Positions 8,247 to 18,561 of a stretch of DNA of 64,000 bases are shown one piece after another (the first letter of the stretch is position 1; every line of letters begins with the position of its first letter). Origin of the DNA: Gammaproteobacteria bacterium (lineage in GTDB: Bacteria; Pseudomonadota; Gammaproteobacteria; Steroidobacterales; Woeseiaceae); NCBI GenBank assembly GCA_009937505.1, contig JAACFJ010000012.1:1-64000 (forward strand), given 5' to 3'. Made by a program: the position numbers and the translations under genes. The notes under the pieces were generated by a model. It was not told where the DNA came from. It worked only from the letters and a program-made list of their open reading frames with translations, and searched no databases.

Positions 8247-9107
8247 ATGCTTCGATTCTGGTCCGTCATTCTCGCCCTGTTCGCGTTGTCGGGCGGCGCC
8301 CTTGCCGAATCTCCGACGCTAAAGCGTATTGCGGAAACCGGTACGATCCGCATCGGTTACGTGCCGGACGCGGCGCCACTGTCGTTCGAGGACGAGGACG
8401 GCAATGTCGTGGGCTACTCCGTTGATCTGTGTCGGCATATTGCGTCGGCGATCCGGTTCGATCTCGGCCTGGAGAAAATCGATATCGAATTCAAGCCGCT
8501 GGTCTCAATCGAAGAACGCATTAGCGCGATCGAGAAGGGCGAAGTCGATATTGAATGCGGCACGTCGACGGTCACTCTTTCTCGCCGTGAACGTGTGGAT
8601 TTCACATTGATGACCTTCATCACTGGCAGCGCCATACTTTCGCTCACGGACAAGCCTGTTAAGACGATTGACGAGCTCGACAAGAAGCGCATCGCTGTAG
8701 TGACCGGGACGACCACGGAGGACGTGGTGCGGCGCGTTGCCGAGGTTAACGATCTTCGCATCAAGCTGACGCCGATAAAGACTCACAATGAAGGCATGAA
8801 GCTTCTCAATAATGGCAAGGTGGATGGATACGCGTCTGATCGCGCCATGCTGATTGGCCAGGTGTTCCGCAATGCCAACGTGGCGAACGACTACTTCATG
8901 ACGCGCAGCGCACTGTCATTCGAACCCTACGCTTTCATGATCGCCCGCGGTGACACCGGGTTCAGGCTGGCCGCCGACCGCGCACTGGCGTCGCTGTACC
9001 GTACGGCCCGGATCCGTCGGATCTACCAGAACTGGTTCGGCCGTTACGGGGAACCGCTCTCACCGATCGTCGAGGCGATGTACCAGTTCCAGGCCGTCGG
9101 AGAGTAA
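8247..9107 (+). CDS. Periplasmic amino-acid-binding protein (SBP_bac_3)
   Basis: 286 residues with a cleavable signal peptide (about 1-20, ending GGALA). A family 3 extracellular solute-binding domain follows: TIRIGYVPDAAPLSFEDEDG near the N-terminus, GYSVDLCRHIA, the E-K-GEVDIECGTSTVTLSRRE segment, DGYASDRAMLIG and RRIYQNWFGRYG at the end. Such proteins capture polar amino acids (Glu/Asp/Gln group) for an ABC importer or act as stand-alone sensors. No permease or ATPase gene is adjacent, so the partner lies elsewhere or the protein works alone. It lies 78 bases after the terminator of the candidate RNA. Confidence 0.88.
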   Translation: MLRFWSVILALFALSGGALAESPTLKRIAETGTIRIGYVPDAAPLSFEDEDGNVVGYSVDLCRHIASAIRFDLGLEKIDIEFKPLVSIEERISAIEKGEVDIECGTSTVTLSRRERVDFTLMTFITGSAILSLTDKPVKTIDELDKKRIAVVTGTTTEDVVRRVAEVNDLRIKLTPIKTHNEGMKLLNNGKVDGYASDRAMLIGQVFRNANVANDYFMTRSALSFEPYAFMIARGDTGFRLAADRALASLYRTARIRRIYQNWFGRYGEPLSPIVEAMYQFQAVGE

Positions 9108-9245
9108 GTCGAATTCCGGTCGGGCCGGAGCAGGTCGCTGATCGCCGATAATCAAGGCCTTGGCACGCCGGACGGACCTGTGTCACATTCAAACGCCGCC
9201 TGATGTGGCACAAATAGACCCTGACCCACCAAATGGGGAACGGTC

Positions 9246-10544
9246 GTGAAAACTGCGTTTGGGCAAATACTTTTGGGGGCGTTGGTTTTGGTGCAGCCAC
9301 TGCTGGCGGGCGCCGATCTTGTCGTCCCTGTCGACGAGGTGAGTTCCTACGTCAAGATCCGCAAGGCACCTGACGGCGAAGCCGAGATAGTCGGTCGCCT
9401 GCACAGGAGCAAGCCGCGGCAACATATCGAGACCGTGCCGGGCTGGCACGAAGTAGAACTCGACGACGGTTCGACCGGCTTCGTCAGTTCGGATTGGTCG
9501 GTCCTCATCACCGAAGCGGCAGGTGACTTGCCGATACAGCAACCGTCTGATGTTGAATCCACCAGCGAACATGTCGCATTCACGGACGATGCTGAAAGCG
9601 CGGAGGCGCAAGCCGAGCCGGCTGAAGTAACCGATGCAGAAGCTACCGTGTCGATGTCGCAGGAGACGAGTGTTCAGGGCGAGTCCGAACCGGTCGACGC
9701 GGCGCCTGTCCCGGTTGCCGAAGTGACTCCCGGACTCGACCCCGCGCGGGCGGCCTCCGCGCCCGGCGAGGAAAACCCGACGCCCGGGATGTCGGGACTG
9801 CGCGGTCCCGCGGGTCCACCGGGTCCACCAGGACCACCGGGACCACCGGGGCCGCCTGGACCGGCGGGATCGGGCGGGGCGCCCGAGGCTGCCGCCGATG
9901 TCGAGATAAAGGGCGACGAAAACTTCCTGGTCAAGTTCAAGAAACCGACGGTAGGCGGGATGTCGCAGGTCTGGGACGACGGGAACTTCGTGGGCATCGG
10001 CACTACCGAGCCGAAGCAACGGCTCGAGGTGAATGGCAGCATCCAGATTCACGAGCAGAACAGCAGCGTAGCCGGTCTGATGATTACCCAGTCATCCGGC
10101 GATACGGGCTATATCCTGCACAACCGAGCCAGCACGCTAACCATCGGCGCCGGTTCGATTGACCGAATTACGATCGACAGACTGGGTAACGTGGGCTACG
10201 GCGTCGAACGGCCCGAACATCCTATCGAAATGGCGAGCGGTGCCTATGTCTCCGCGGGTGGGGTGTGGACGAACAGTTCGTCCCGGGAGCGCAAGGAAAA
10301 CATCGAATCGCTTGGCATCGAAGACGCGCTCGCCGCCCTCGCGCAACTCGAACCGGTTCAGTTTAACTACAGGAACGATAGTTCCGAGACCTACGTCGGG
10401 TTTATTGCCGAAGACGTACCGGCCCTTGTTGCGAACGAGGATCGCGCGAGCCTCAGCCCAATGGATATTGTCGCGGTGCTCACGAAAGTCATTCAGGCGC
10501 AGCAGGCAAAGATCGAGGAACTCGAGCAGCGCATGGCCGACTAG
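9246..10544 (+). CDS. Secreted SH3-like/collagen-like protein with C-terminal S74 chaperone domain
   Basis: 432 residues from a GTG start. Order: signal peptide (1-23), SH3b-like domain (about 25-88, with the WHEVELDDGSTGFV strand pattern), acidic low-complexity linker (90-182), collagen-type G-P-P triplets (about 183-208), a beta-rich region resembling phage tail-fibre or YadA-type stalks (NFVGIGTTEPKQRLEVNG near 247), and an S74-type intramolecular chaperone (about 343-432) with the SSRERKENI signature and a closing coiled coil. In the S74 family this domain drives trimerisation and then cuts itself off at the Ser. Together with the collagen triplets this predicts a trimeric exported fibre. 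No phage genes are nearby. The gene converges on the DUF885 gene with a 4-base overlap. Confidence 0.8.
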   Translation: MKTAFGQILLGALVLVQPLLAGADLVVPVDEVSSYVKIRKAPDGEAEIVGRLHRSKPRQHIETVPGWHEVELDDGSTGFVSSDWSVLITEAAGDLPIQQPSDVESTSEHVAFTDDAESAEAQAEPAEVTDAEATVSMSQETSVQGESEPVDAAPVPVAEVTPGLDPARAASAPGEENPTPGMSGLRGPAGPPGPPGPPGPPGPPGPAGSGGAPEAAADVEIKGDENFLVKFKKPTVGGMSQVWDDGNFVGIGTTEPKQRLEVNGSIQIHEQNSSVAGLMITQSSGDTGYILHNRASTLTIGAGSIDRITIDRLGNVGYGVERPEHPIEMASGAYVSAGGVWTNSSSRERKENIESLGIEDALAALAQLEPVQFNYRNDSSETYVGFIAEDVPALVANEDRASLSPMDIVAVLTKVIQAQQAKIEELEQRMAD

Positions 10545-12373
10545 GGCGAGGTCTGTGCCTCTTCGATGTAGCGATCAACCACGTCGTCGAGTAGCGCCAG
10601 CGGCACGGCCCCGTTCGACAATAGCGCGCGATGAAATGCTCTCAAATCGAATTGCGGCCCGAGTGTGTCCATCGCACGCTGTCGTTGTTCCAGAATCGCG
10701 AGCATTCCGATCAGGTATGCCGTCGCCTGGCCGGGCCATACGCTGTAGCGGCCTGCTGCACCCTGTGATGACCCGAGCGACGCGCCGACATTTTCCCGGT
10801 TGAACTGCGCGGCCTCGTCAAACGACCATCCCAGGCTGTGGATACCAGTATCCATGACAAGACGCGCCGCTCGAAGCGCCTCGAACTGCAGGCGCCCGAG
10901 TTCGCCGTAAGGGTCGCCGTCGTACCAGTCCAGGTCGTGCGCCAGGCGCTCAGCATAAAGCGCCCATCCTTCCACAAAGCCAGTGAACCCGATGATCTTC
11001 CGGAACGAGGGCACGTCCTGTTCCATGGCGATTGCAATCTGCGTGTGATGCCCCGGGACGGACTCGTGGTAGGTCAGCGACCGCATGGGAAAATATGCCT
11101 GGTCGTTGTCGGTGCCTGCATAAAACGCACCGGGACGTTTTCCGTCGAACGAGGGACCGATGTAAAAACCGCCGGAGGGGTCAGGCAACACAATGACGTC
11201 CGCTGCCGGAAAAATATCAAAAGCCTCTGCAAGGCGGGATTCGGCTTCTGCGATGATAGCCTCGTATGTGGGCTTCACGTCGGCGGCGGGAATGATGCCC
11301 CCGTCTTGCGCGACACGACTATACAGCTGCTCCACCGTTTCATTCTGCGGATAGCCCAGTTGGTCAAAGACCAGGCGCATCTCGGCGTGGATGCGCGCGA
11401 GCTCGTCGAGTCCCAACTGATGCACCTGCGCCGGTGTCAGGTCTGTGGTCGAGTGGTGCCGCAACGCGTATGCATACCATTCGCTGCCGCGTGGATACTG
11501 ACCGACGCCTATGACGGGCGGCGCGTTATTCAACAGGTTTTGCAGCTGGTTCTGCAGACGTTGATAGGCGGGTGCGACGCTATTTGCGGTGGCTGTCCGG
11601 GCACGCTCCAGCAAGTCGCTGCGGTCGGTGTCGTCCAGACCCGGGATCTGTTGGACCTTTGCAGAGAAACTGGAGAAGTAGGGATTATTGTCCGTGCTGC
11701 TTGCCGCGATAGCCGCTACCTGGTTTAGAGCAACATTCATCGTCAGCGCCGGTTCGACAATGCCCGCGTCGCGTTGTCGGTTGAGGTGGCTGATGAGCTG
11801 ATCGAACTTCTCGTCAACCGCCTGCAGCCGCGTAATGTAATCCTCTGCATCCTGGCGCGTCTCCAGGGGATGAATATCCGTGAAAAAGCGCTGGGTCCTG
11901 CGCTGCACACTGAAGCTCATGTACGTCGCGCGAAAGTCGTGATAAATGAATTCCAGCTGGTTGACCGTATCCTGGAGGAAATACTCGTAGGTATCGTAAT
12001 CGAGCTGCTGGTCAGCGGTGAGAGCGGCTCGATCGTAGCTGCGCAGTATCTCGAGCACGACGCTGTACATCGAAAACGTCTCGCGCTGGTACTCGTCGGA
12101 AAGATCGTCAAGCTCGGCACCGTCCAGCGGAAAGACAGATTCCAGCGCCTCCCAGGTAACGGTTTCGGGGCTGCGCCTGATGAGCGCCTTGAACGATTCG
12201 AAGTAGAGCTGGTCGAGCGTGAGGCCTTGCAGGTCTTCGGCGAGCTGCTCCGAGGCGTCGGGTTGGGTCGATGCCGGTGGTGGAGTCGGCGGGTTCGGAG
12301 CATTACCTCCCCCATCTCCCCCGCAGGAAACGATGACGAGCACCAGGGAGCTCGCAAGCAGATTCTTCCTCAT
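10541..12373 (-). CDS. DUF885 family lipoprotein (putative zinc peptidase)
   Basis: 610 residues. The signal ends in the lipobox VIVSC and is followed by a Gly/Pro/Thr-rich linker. The large helical DUF885 domain has the family's metal-site motif HESVPGHHTQ (in TYHESVPGHHTQIAIAM) and a later FVEGWALYAE segment that supplies the distant Glu. Members are M32/gluzincin-like carboxypeptidases of the envelope, substrate unknown. It lies at the distal end of the minus-strand branched-chain amino acid block, about 90 bases from the FAH-family gene, and may be part of its transcript. Confidence 0.88.
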   Translation of the reverse strand: MRKNLLASSLVLVIVSCGGDGGGNAPNPPTPPPASTQPDASEQLAEDLQGLTLDQLYFESFKALIRRSPETVTWEALESVFPLDGAELDDLSDEYQRETFSMYSVVLEILRSYDRAALTADQQLDYDTYEYFLQDTVNQLEFIYHDFRATYMSFSVQRRTQRFFTDIHPLETRQDAEDYITRLQAVDEKFDQLISHLNRQRDAGIVEPALTMNVALNQVAAIAASSTDNNPYFSSFSAKVQQIPGLDDTDRSDLLERARTATANSVAPAYQRLQNQLQNLLNNAPPVIGVGQYPRGSEWYAYALRHHSTTDLTPAQVHQLGLDELARIHAEMRLVFDQLGYPQNETVEQLYSRVAQDGGIIPAADVKPTYEAIIAEAESRLAEAFDIFPAADVIVLPDPSGGFYIGPSFDGKRPGAFYAGTDNDQAYFPMRSLTYHESVPGHHTQIAIAMEQDVPSFRKIIGFTGFVEGWALYAERLAHDLDWYDGDPYGELGRLQFEALRAARLVMDTGIHSLGWSFDEAAQFNRENVGASLGSSQGAAGRYSVWPGQATAYLIGMLAILEQRQRAMDTLGPQFDLRAFHRALLSNGAVPLALLDDVVDRYIEEAQTSP

Positions 12374-12464
12374 CGACGGCCCCGTTTCTTGTTAGTTGTC
12401 TTGATTAGTCCGCTGCGCTTTCGCTAAGTTCGCGCGAATACGTCGGGATTTGCCGTGCAGATGA

Positions 12465-13157
12465 CTACCTGCCGATCGTCAGCGTGATTTCTCCTGCCGA
12501 TGCCACGCTGCCCGTAATGTGATCGCCGCGCCTGACGGGGCCGACACCATCAGGGGTGCCCGTGTAAATAAGATCGCCAGGCTCGAGCCGGTAAAACCGT
12601 GACAGGTGGGCGATGATTTCAGGTACGGACCAGATGAGGTTTTCGAGGTCGGAGTCCTGGCGCAGCTCGTCGTTGACGGACAACTGGATGCGCCCGCTGG
12701 CCGGGTGCCCGATTTCCTCCACGGTCCTGATCTGGCCGATGATGGCCGAGTTCTCGAAGTCCTTGCCGATATCCCAGGGCCCTTTGTTCTCGCGGGACGC
12801 AACCTGCAGGTCGCGTCGAGTCATGTCGAGCCCACAGGCGTAGCCATACACGACGGATAACGCTGCGTCGACCGGAAGCTCGAAACCCGCCCTGCCGATA
12901 GCGACGACCAGCTCAATCTCGTGATGATAGTTCTCCGTGCCCGGCGGGTAGGGTATTTCGCTCCCGGACGGCGCGAGGCACCGGGCAGACTTGGTGAAGT
13001 AACAGGGTTCCTCGCGGTCCGGGTCGAAGCCCATTTCCCGCACGTGCGCGGCGTAGTTGCGGCCGACGCAGAAAATCCGGTTGATCGGAAAGCGCACGTT
13101 GAGACCGGCGATCTCGACGGAGACCGGCGGCGGTGGCTCGAACAGGTACTTGCTCAC
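12465..13157 (-). CDS. Fumarylacetoacetate hydrolase family protein
   Basis: 230 residues, the short-form FAH fold. Typical landmarks: IFCVGRNYAAHVREMG near residue 28, the metal-binding YHHEIELVVAIG (acidic ligands in HHEIE), the RDLQ...GKDFENSAIIG segment, and the closing EPGDLIYTGTPDGVGPV. Family members are Mg/Mn-dependent hydrolases, isomerases or decarboxylases acting on oxo-acids such as acylpyruvates or oxaloacetate. The protein lies in a cluster for branched-chain amino acid breakdown, so an oxo-acid clean-up role would fit, but the substrate cannot be read from sequence. Confidence 0.88.
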   Translation of the reverse strand: MSKYLFEPPPPVSVEIAGLNVRFPINRIFCVGRNYAAHVREMGFDPDREEPCYFTKSARCLAPSGSEIPYPPGTENYHHEIELVVAIGRAGFELPVDAALSVVYGYACGLDMTRRDLQVASRENKGPWDIGKDFENSAIIGQIRTVEEIGHPASGRIQLSVNDELRQDSDLENLIWSVPEIIAHLSRFYRLEPGDLIYTGTPDGVGPVRRGDHITGSVASAGEITLTIGR

Positions 13158-13166
13158 TTTGTTCCG

Positions 13167-13751
13167 TCAGCGCACGGGACCTTGTTCAACGACGATGGAG
13201 ACGGAGGTCGTCACCGTGAATATCACAAGATCACCGACCTTGGCGCGCTTGAGATTTTCGGGGTTGCGCGCGACATACTCCTGCACACTGCCATCCGGCC
13301 CGCGTAGCTTGAAGGTATTCGCCTCGATATTGATCTCTTCCACCGTGGCGGTCGTAACCTGCGTATCGATGGCGGCAACGCCCGGCATTTCGCCTTCCTT
13401 GGTGCGTGCCATGGCCTGCAACTCGCCGGATTCGGGCTCGAATCCTTCGTTGGCCACTACCTCGATCGACAACGATTCCACGTATTCGGCGTTCACCACG
13501 TCGCCGACGGCAACCTGGCCGAGATTGCGGGCCTCCTCGCTCGCTATGAAAGACGCCGCGTCTCCCTCGGGCATGCGGAGCGTTACTTCGCGTGTTTGAT
13601 GATCGATTGCTTCGACCGTCGCCCTGACCGTCATTGACTGTGACGCATGGAAAGAGGGCCGCTCGAGTTCTTCGGGCTGTGCCGCAATAGCGGACGTAAG
13701 AGCTGCAGAGAGCAGCAGGGCCAGCGCGTGGCCCGGTGAAATTATCTTCAT
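13167..13751 (-). CDS. Exported protein with two tandem small beta domains
   Basis: 194 residues with a signal peptide (cleavage near SAIAAQ). Two repeats are visible: RATVEAIDHQTREVTLRMPE... followed by NLGQVAVGDVVNAEY, and TATVEEINIEANTFKLRGPD... followed by NLKRAKVGDLVIFTV. Each has the look of an OB-like or DUF5666-type beta domain. I do not recognise a specific family. It sits between the E2 gene and the FAH gene on the minus strand with short gaps, so it probably shares their transcript, although nothing links it mechanistically to the dehydrogenase complex. Confidence 0.75.
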   Translation of the reverse strand: MKIISPGHALALLLSAALTSAIAAQPEELERPSFHASQSMTVRATVEAIDHQTREVTLRMPEGDAASFIASEEARNLGQVAVGDVVNAEYVESLSIEVVANEGFEPESGELQAMARTKEGEMPGVAAIDTQVTTATVEEINIEANTFKLRGPDGSVQEYVARNPENLKRAKVGDLVIFTVTTSVSIVVEQGPVR

Positions 13752-13772
13752 TTGCGCGTTTCCCGTGTTTGG

Positions 13773-15011
13773 CTAAGGTAGGAATATCGTCGCCGGATGT
13801 TCCAGCATCTCCTTGATGCTTTGAATCATGGCCGCGGCATCATAGCCGTCTACGAAGCGGTGATCAAAAGACGACGACAGGTTCATCATGAGTCTCACCG
13901 CTACCTGGCCATCGACGACGACCGGCCGTTCCACGGCACGATTAACGCCGATGATCGCCACCTCCGGCTGGTTGATGACGGGGGTGGAAACGATGCCGCC
14001 GAGTTTGCCAAGGCTGGTAATGGTGATCGTCGAACCGCTCAGCTCTTCCTTCCTTGCGCTGTTGTCCTTGGCCGCTTGCGATACCCGTCTGATTTCCGCG
14101 GTGAGCGCGTCCATAGACAAGGCATGCGCGTTTTGCACGACCGGCACCTTCAGGCCGTCGGGCGTCTGCGTCGCGATGCCGAGGTGCACGGCTCCATGCC
14201 TGAGCAATACGTTGCGCGCCTTGTCGTAAGTCGTATTGCATTGCGGGAAGTCCCGCAGTGCGCGGATCAGCGCAAGGCCGAGAAACGGCAGCAAGGTCAA
14301 CCGTTCTGACGGATCGGTTTTCTTGCTGTTCAGATGCTTGCGCAGTGCCTCGAGTTCGGTGATGTCGATCTCTTCGACGTACGCAAAGTGCGGAATCTCG
14401 CGTTTCGCCTCGGACATGCGTTCGGCGATGATGCGTCGCAGCCCGATGACCTTGACTTCGGTGGCCCTTGCGGCGGGAGCCGCTGCGACGGGCGCCACTG
14501 CCGCTGCCTGCCGTTTGATGTACTGGTCGAAGTCGGTTCGCGTAATGCGTCCTCCGGGCCCTGAACCCGGCACGAGCGCGAGATCGACGCCCATGTCCTT
14601 TGCGCGGCGGCGTATCGCCGGCGATGTCATTATGCGCTTGCGGTCCAGCGTCGTGGTCTGCATTTGCGGAGCCGCCGGTGCCTGGGCCGGTACCGGAACC
14701 GGCTCGGGCTGCGGTTCTTCTGCAGCCTGTGGCGACGGCGCGGGTGGCGACGATTCCGCTGCAGCTGCCGCATCGGTTTCGAAGATCACGAGCGGCGCGC
14801 CGACAGCGACGATATCTCCCGGTTCGCCCGCGAGTTTGAGGACTTTCCCCGACACCGGCGATGACAATTCGACCGCCGCCTTGTCGGTCATCATGGTCCC
14901 GACCACGTCTTCTTCGTTGACCTGTTCGCCGACGGAAATGAACCACTCGGCTATCTCGGATTCGACAGTGCCTTCGCCCAGATCCGGAAGCTTGAAGATG
15001 TATTCGCTCAT
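13773..15011 (-). CDS. bkdB: Branched-chain alpha-keto acid dehydrogenase E2 (dihydrolipoamide acyltransferase)
   Basis: 412 residues, the core of the BCKDH complex, which transfers the acyl group from lipoamide to CoA. An N-terminal lipoyl domain has the modified lysine K44 in MMTDKAAVEL. A Pro/Ala-rich linker and an E3/E1-binding domain (about 125-165, RKRIMTSPAIRRRAKDMGV) follow, then the catalytic domain with the SSSFDHRFVDGYDAA active-site motif. Start at MSEYIFKLPDLGEG overlaps the E1 beta stop by ATGA. Acetyl- versus branched-acyl specificity is inferred from the leucine dehydrogenase upstream. A dedicated E3 gene is missing, so the complex must use the cell's general lipoamide dehydrogenase. 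Confidence 0.93.
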   Translation of the reverse strand: MSEYIFKLPDLGEGTVESEIAEWFISVGEQVNEEDVVGTMMTDKAAVELSSPVSGKVLKLAGEPGDIVAVGAPLVIFETDAAAAAESSPPAPSPQAAEEPQPEPVPVPAQAPAAPQMQTTTLDRKRIMTSPAIRRRAKDMGVDLALVPGSGPGGRITRTDFDQYIKRQAAAVAPVAAAPAARATEVKVIGLRRIIAERMSEAKREIPHFAYVEEIDITELEALRKHLNSKKTDPSERLTLLPFLGLALIRALRDFPQCNTTYDKARNVLLRHGAVHLGIATQTPDGLKVPVVQNAHALSMDALTAEIRRVSQAAKDNSARKEELSGSTITITSLGKLGGIVSTPVINQPEVAIIGVNRAVERPVVVDGQVAVRLMMNLSSSFDHRFVDGYDAAAMIQSIKEMLEHPATIFLP

Positions 15012-16023
15012 TCGATCTCCATCATGCTGCGGATGCCCGCGATCATGCGTTTCTTGCCCGGAAAGTACTGCCATTCGAACGCGTGCGGGTAGGGCGTGTC
15101 CCAGCCGGCTATGCGCCCGATCGGGGCTTCGAGGTGCCAGAAGCATTCCTTTTGGATGCGGGCGGCGAGTTCCGCCCCGTAACCGCCGAATCGCGTCGCT
15201 TCGTGCGCGACGATGCAGCGGCCGGTCTTGGTAACCGACTCGGCCAGCGTGTCGACGTCGAGCGGTGAAATCGAGCGCACATCGACGACTTCGGCGTCCA
15301 CGCCCGTAGCTTCCGCGGCAGCGACCGCGACATGCACGAGGGTGCCGTAGGTGACGATTGTCAGCTCGCTGCCCTCACGAACGATTTCGGCCTTACCGAG
15401 CGGTACCGTGTAATGGCCCTCAGGGACGTCGCCTTTCGGGTGCGAAGTCCATCCCACGGCCGGCTTTTCCGGGTCCCCGTCGAACGGGCCGTTATAGATA
15501 CGTTTCGGCTCGAAGAACAGTACCGGGTCGTCGGACTCAATCGAGGCAATCAGCAGGCCCTTCGCATCGTAGGGATTCGAGGGCATCACCGTTTTGATGC
15601 CGCTGACATGTGCGAAGATGGCCTCGGGGCTCTGGGAGTGCGTCTGACCGCCACGGATGCCGCCGCCGCAGGGGGTGCGGATCGTGACCGGCGAGAAGAA
15701 TTCACCGCAGGAGCGATAACGGATTCTCGCGAGTTCGCTCACCACCTGGTCGAAGCCCGGGTAGATGTAGTCGGCGAACTGGATCTCGGCAACAGGCCGG
15801 AGCCCGTTGAGGCCCATGCCGATCGCGGCGCCGATGATACCGCCTTCGGCGATAGGCGCGTCGATGACGCGGTACTCGCCGTATTTTCGTTGCAGACCGT
15901 CCGTGCAGCGGAACACACCGCCGAAATAGCCGACATCCTCGCCGAGAACGACGACGTTGGGGTCCTTGTCCATGACAATATCGAGGGCAGAACGAATGGC
16001 CTCGATCATGTTCATCTGCGCCA

Positions 16024-16024
<1 letters not shown>
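15008..16024 (-). CDS. bkdA2: Branched-chain alpha-keto acid dehydrogenase E1 beta
   Basis: 338 residues beginning MAQMNMIEAIRSALDIVM. The transketolase-like pyrimidine-binding domain carries VLGEDVGYFGGVFRCT, and the C-terminal domain has the usual VDVRSISPLDVDTLAESV stretch. It pairs with E1 alpha to form the thiamine-diphosphate-dependent decarboxylase for the keto acids of Leu, Ile and Val. Its ATG shares one base with the E1 alpha stop (TAATG), and its own stop overlaps the E2 start, so the three subunits are translationally coupled. A longer in-frame extension upstream lies inside E1 alpha and is not used. Confidence 0.94.
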
Positions 16025-17331
<1,307 letters not shown>

Positions 17332-18426
17332 TTACGCGATAAGGCGGCCCGCTGTTGTCTGGTTTATGGCTAGTCCCGGAGCGCCGTGCGCGACGATCCG
17401 GCGCGCGAGTTCGTCGGCCACCACGTTGGTGGGCTGTGCGCTGCTTTCGGCTTCGGCGAAGATTTGCCGCAGCCGTTCCGGGATCCGGCAGACTTCGCTG
17501 CGAACGCGCTCTTCCGTACTTTTGCCCAGGTATTCGTGTGCAACGCTGATGACCCCGCCGGCATTGACGACGTAGTCGGGTGCGTAAAGGATGCCGCGTT
17601 CCGTTAGTCGCGCACCATCGTCGGCCGTTGCGAGCTGATTATTTGCCGCGCCGACCACCACCTTGGCACGAATGTGCGGAATCGTTTGAGAGTTCAGCAC
17701 GTTGCCGAGCGCGCAGGGCGCAAGTACGTCGGCGTCGCTGAAGAGTATGTCGCGGGGAGCGACTGTTTCGGCCGGAACCAGCGCACATGCGCCACGCAGG
17801 TTTTCCGCGTTCACGTCGGCCACGACCAGCTTTGCGCCCGCGGCATGCAGGAGCTCGCACAGATACACGCCGACATGGCCGACACCCTGTACCGCCACGG
17901 TGATGCCCTCGAGTGAATCGACGCCCAGCCGTGCTGCCACAGCCGCCTCGATGCCGTGAAACACTCCGAGTGCGGTCCAGGGAGACGGGTCGCCACCGGC
18001 GCTCGTGCCTGTTTGCGGCAGTCCGGATACAAATGCTGTGCTGCCGCGCACGGTGTGCATGTCGTCGACGGAGATTCCGACGTCCTCCGCCGTGATGTAT
18101 CGCCCGTTCAGCGAGTCCACGGCGCGGCCGAACGCTTCGAACAGGGCCCGAGATTTCGGCGCACGTTCCGCCGCAAGAATCACTGACTTGCCGCCGCCGA
18201 AGGGCAGTCCGGCGACCGCGTTCTTGTAGGTCATGCCGCGCGACAGGCGCAGCACGTCAGTGAGCGCGAGGTCTTCGCTTGCGTAGGTCCAGCGACGGCA
18301 GCCGCCGGCGGCGGGTCCGAGCGCCGTGGAATGGATCGCTATGATCGCCTTCAGGCCGGACCCGGGATCTTCGAAGTAGTGAACCGATTCGTGCCGATCG
18401 AACTCGGGATGGTTGAAAATGCCCAT
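17332..18426 (-). CDS. Leucine/valine dehydrogenase (Glu/Leu/Phe/Val dehydrogenase family), copy 1
   Basis: 364 residues, NAD-dependent oxidative deaminase of branched-chain amino acids. The catalytic lysine region LPFGGGKSVI, the substrate pocket AIHSTALGPAAGG and the Rossmann motif VQGVGHVGVYL are all present. ATG at 18426 is chosen because GGGAGC lies about 9 bases before it. An in-frame ATG 7 codons upstream has no clear ribosome site. First gene of the bkd operon and divergent from the Lrp-type regulator, with AT-rich palindromes in between. A paralogue lies at 42759-43808. Confidence 0.93.
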   Translation of the reverse strand: MGIFNHPEFDRHESVHYFEDPGSGLKAIIAIHSTALGPAAGGCRRWTYASEDLALTDVLRLSRGMTYKNAVAGLPFGGGKSVILAAERAPKSRALFEAFGRAVDSLNGRYITAEDVGISVDDMHTVRGSTAFVSGLPQTGTSAGGDPSPWTALGVFHGIEAAVAARLGVDSLEGITVAVQGVGHVGVYLCELLHAAGAKLVVADVNAENLRGACALVPAETVAPRDILFSDADVLAPCALGNVLNSQTIPHIRAKVVVGAANNQLATADDGARLTERGILYAPDYVVNAGGVISVAHEYLGKSTEERVRSEVCRIPERLRQIFAEAESSAQPTNVVADELARRIVAHGAPGLAINQTTAGRLIA

Positions 18427-18504
18427 GGATGCTTGCTCCCGATGCATATAAAGCTTCCGCTAATATATCCCTCTTAACGCCAATTTTCGTCTCTAATTCT
18501 TGTT

Positions 18505-18534
18505 CTATATGCTTATATAGAGCATAATTTATGC
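18505..18534. promoter_or_regulatory. Palindromes between the leucine dehydrogenase operon and the Lrp-type gene
   Basis: The 135-base divergent intergenic region drops sharply in GC content. It holds two perfect palindromes back to back, CTATATGCTTATATAG (18505-18520) and GCATAATTTATGC (18522-18534). Lrp/AsnC regulators bind AT-rich imperfect palindromes, usually in phased arrays, next to their own gene and the target operon. The position between the two start codons therefore makes these the obvious operator candidates. The binding itself is inferred. Confidence 0.6.
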
Positions 18535-18561
18535 AAGATTATTCTATTAAGTGAAATATTC

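Noticed and set aside
10159-10803. Plus-strand 214-codon frame across the end of the S74 protein and into the DUF885 gene
   Set aside because: It runs out of frame through two well-supported genes and has an Arg/Ser-rich nonsense composition.
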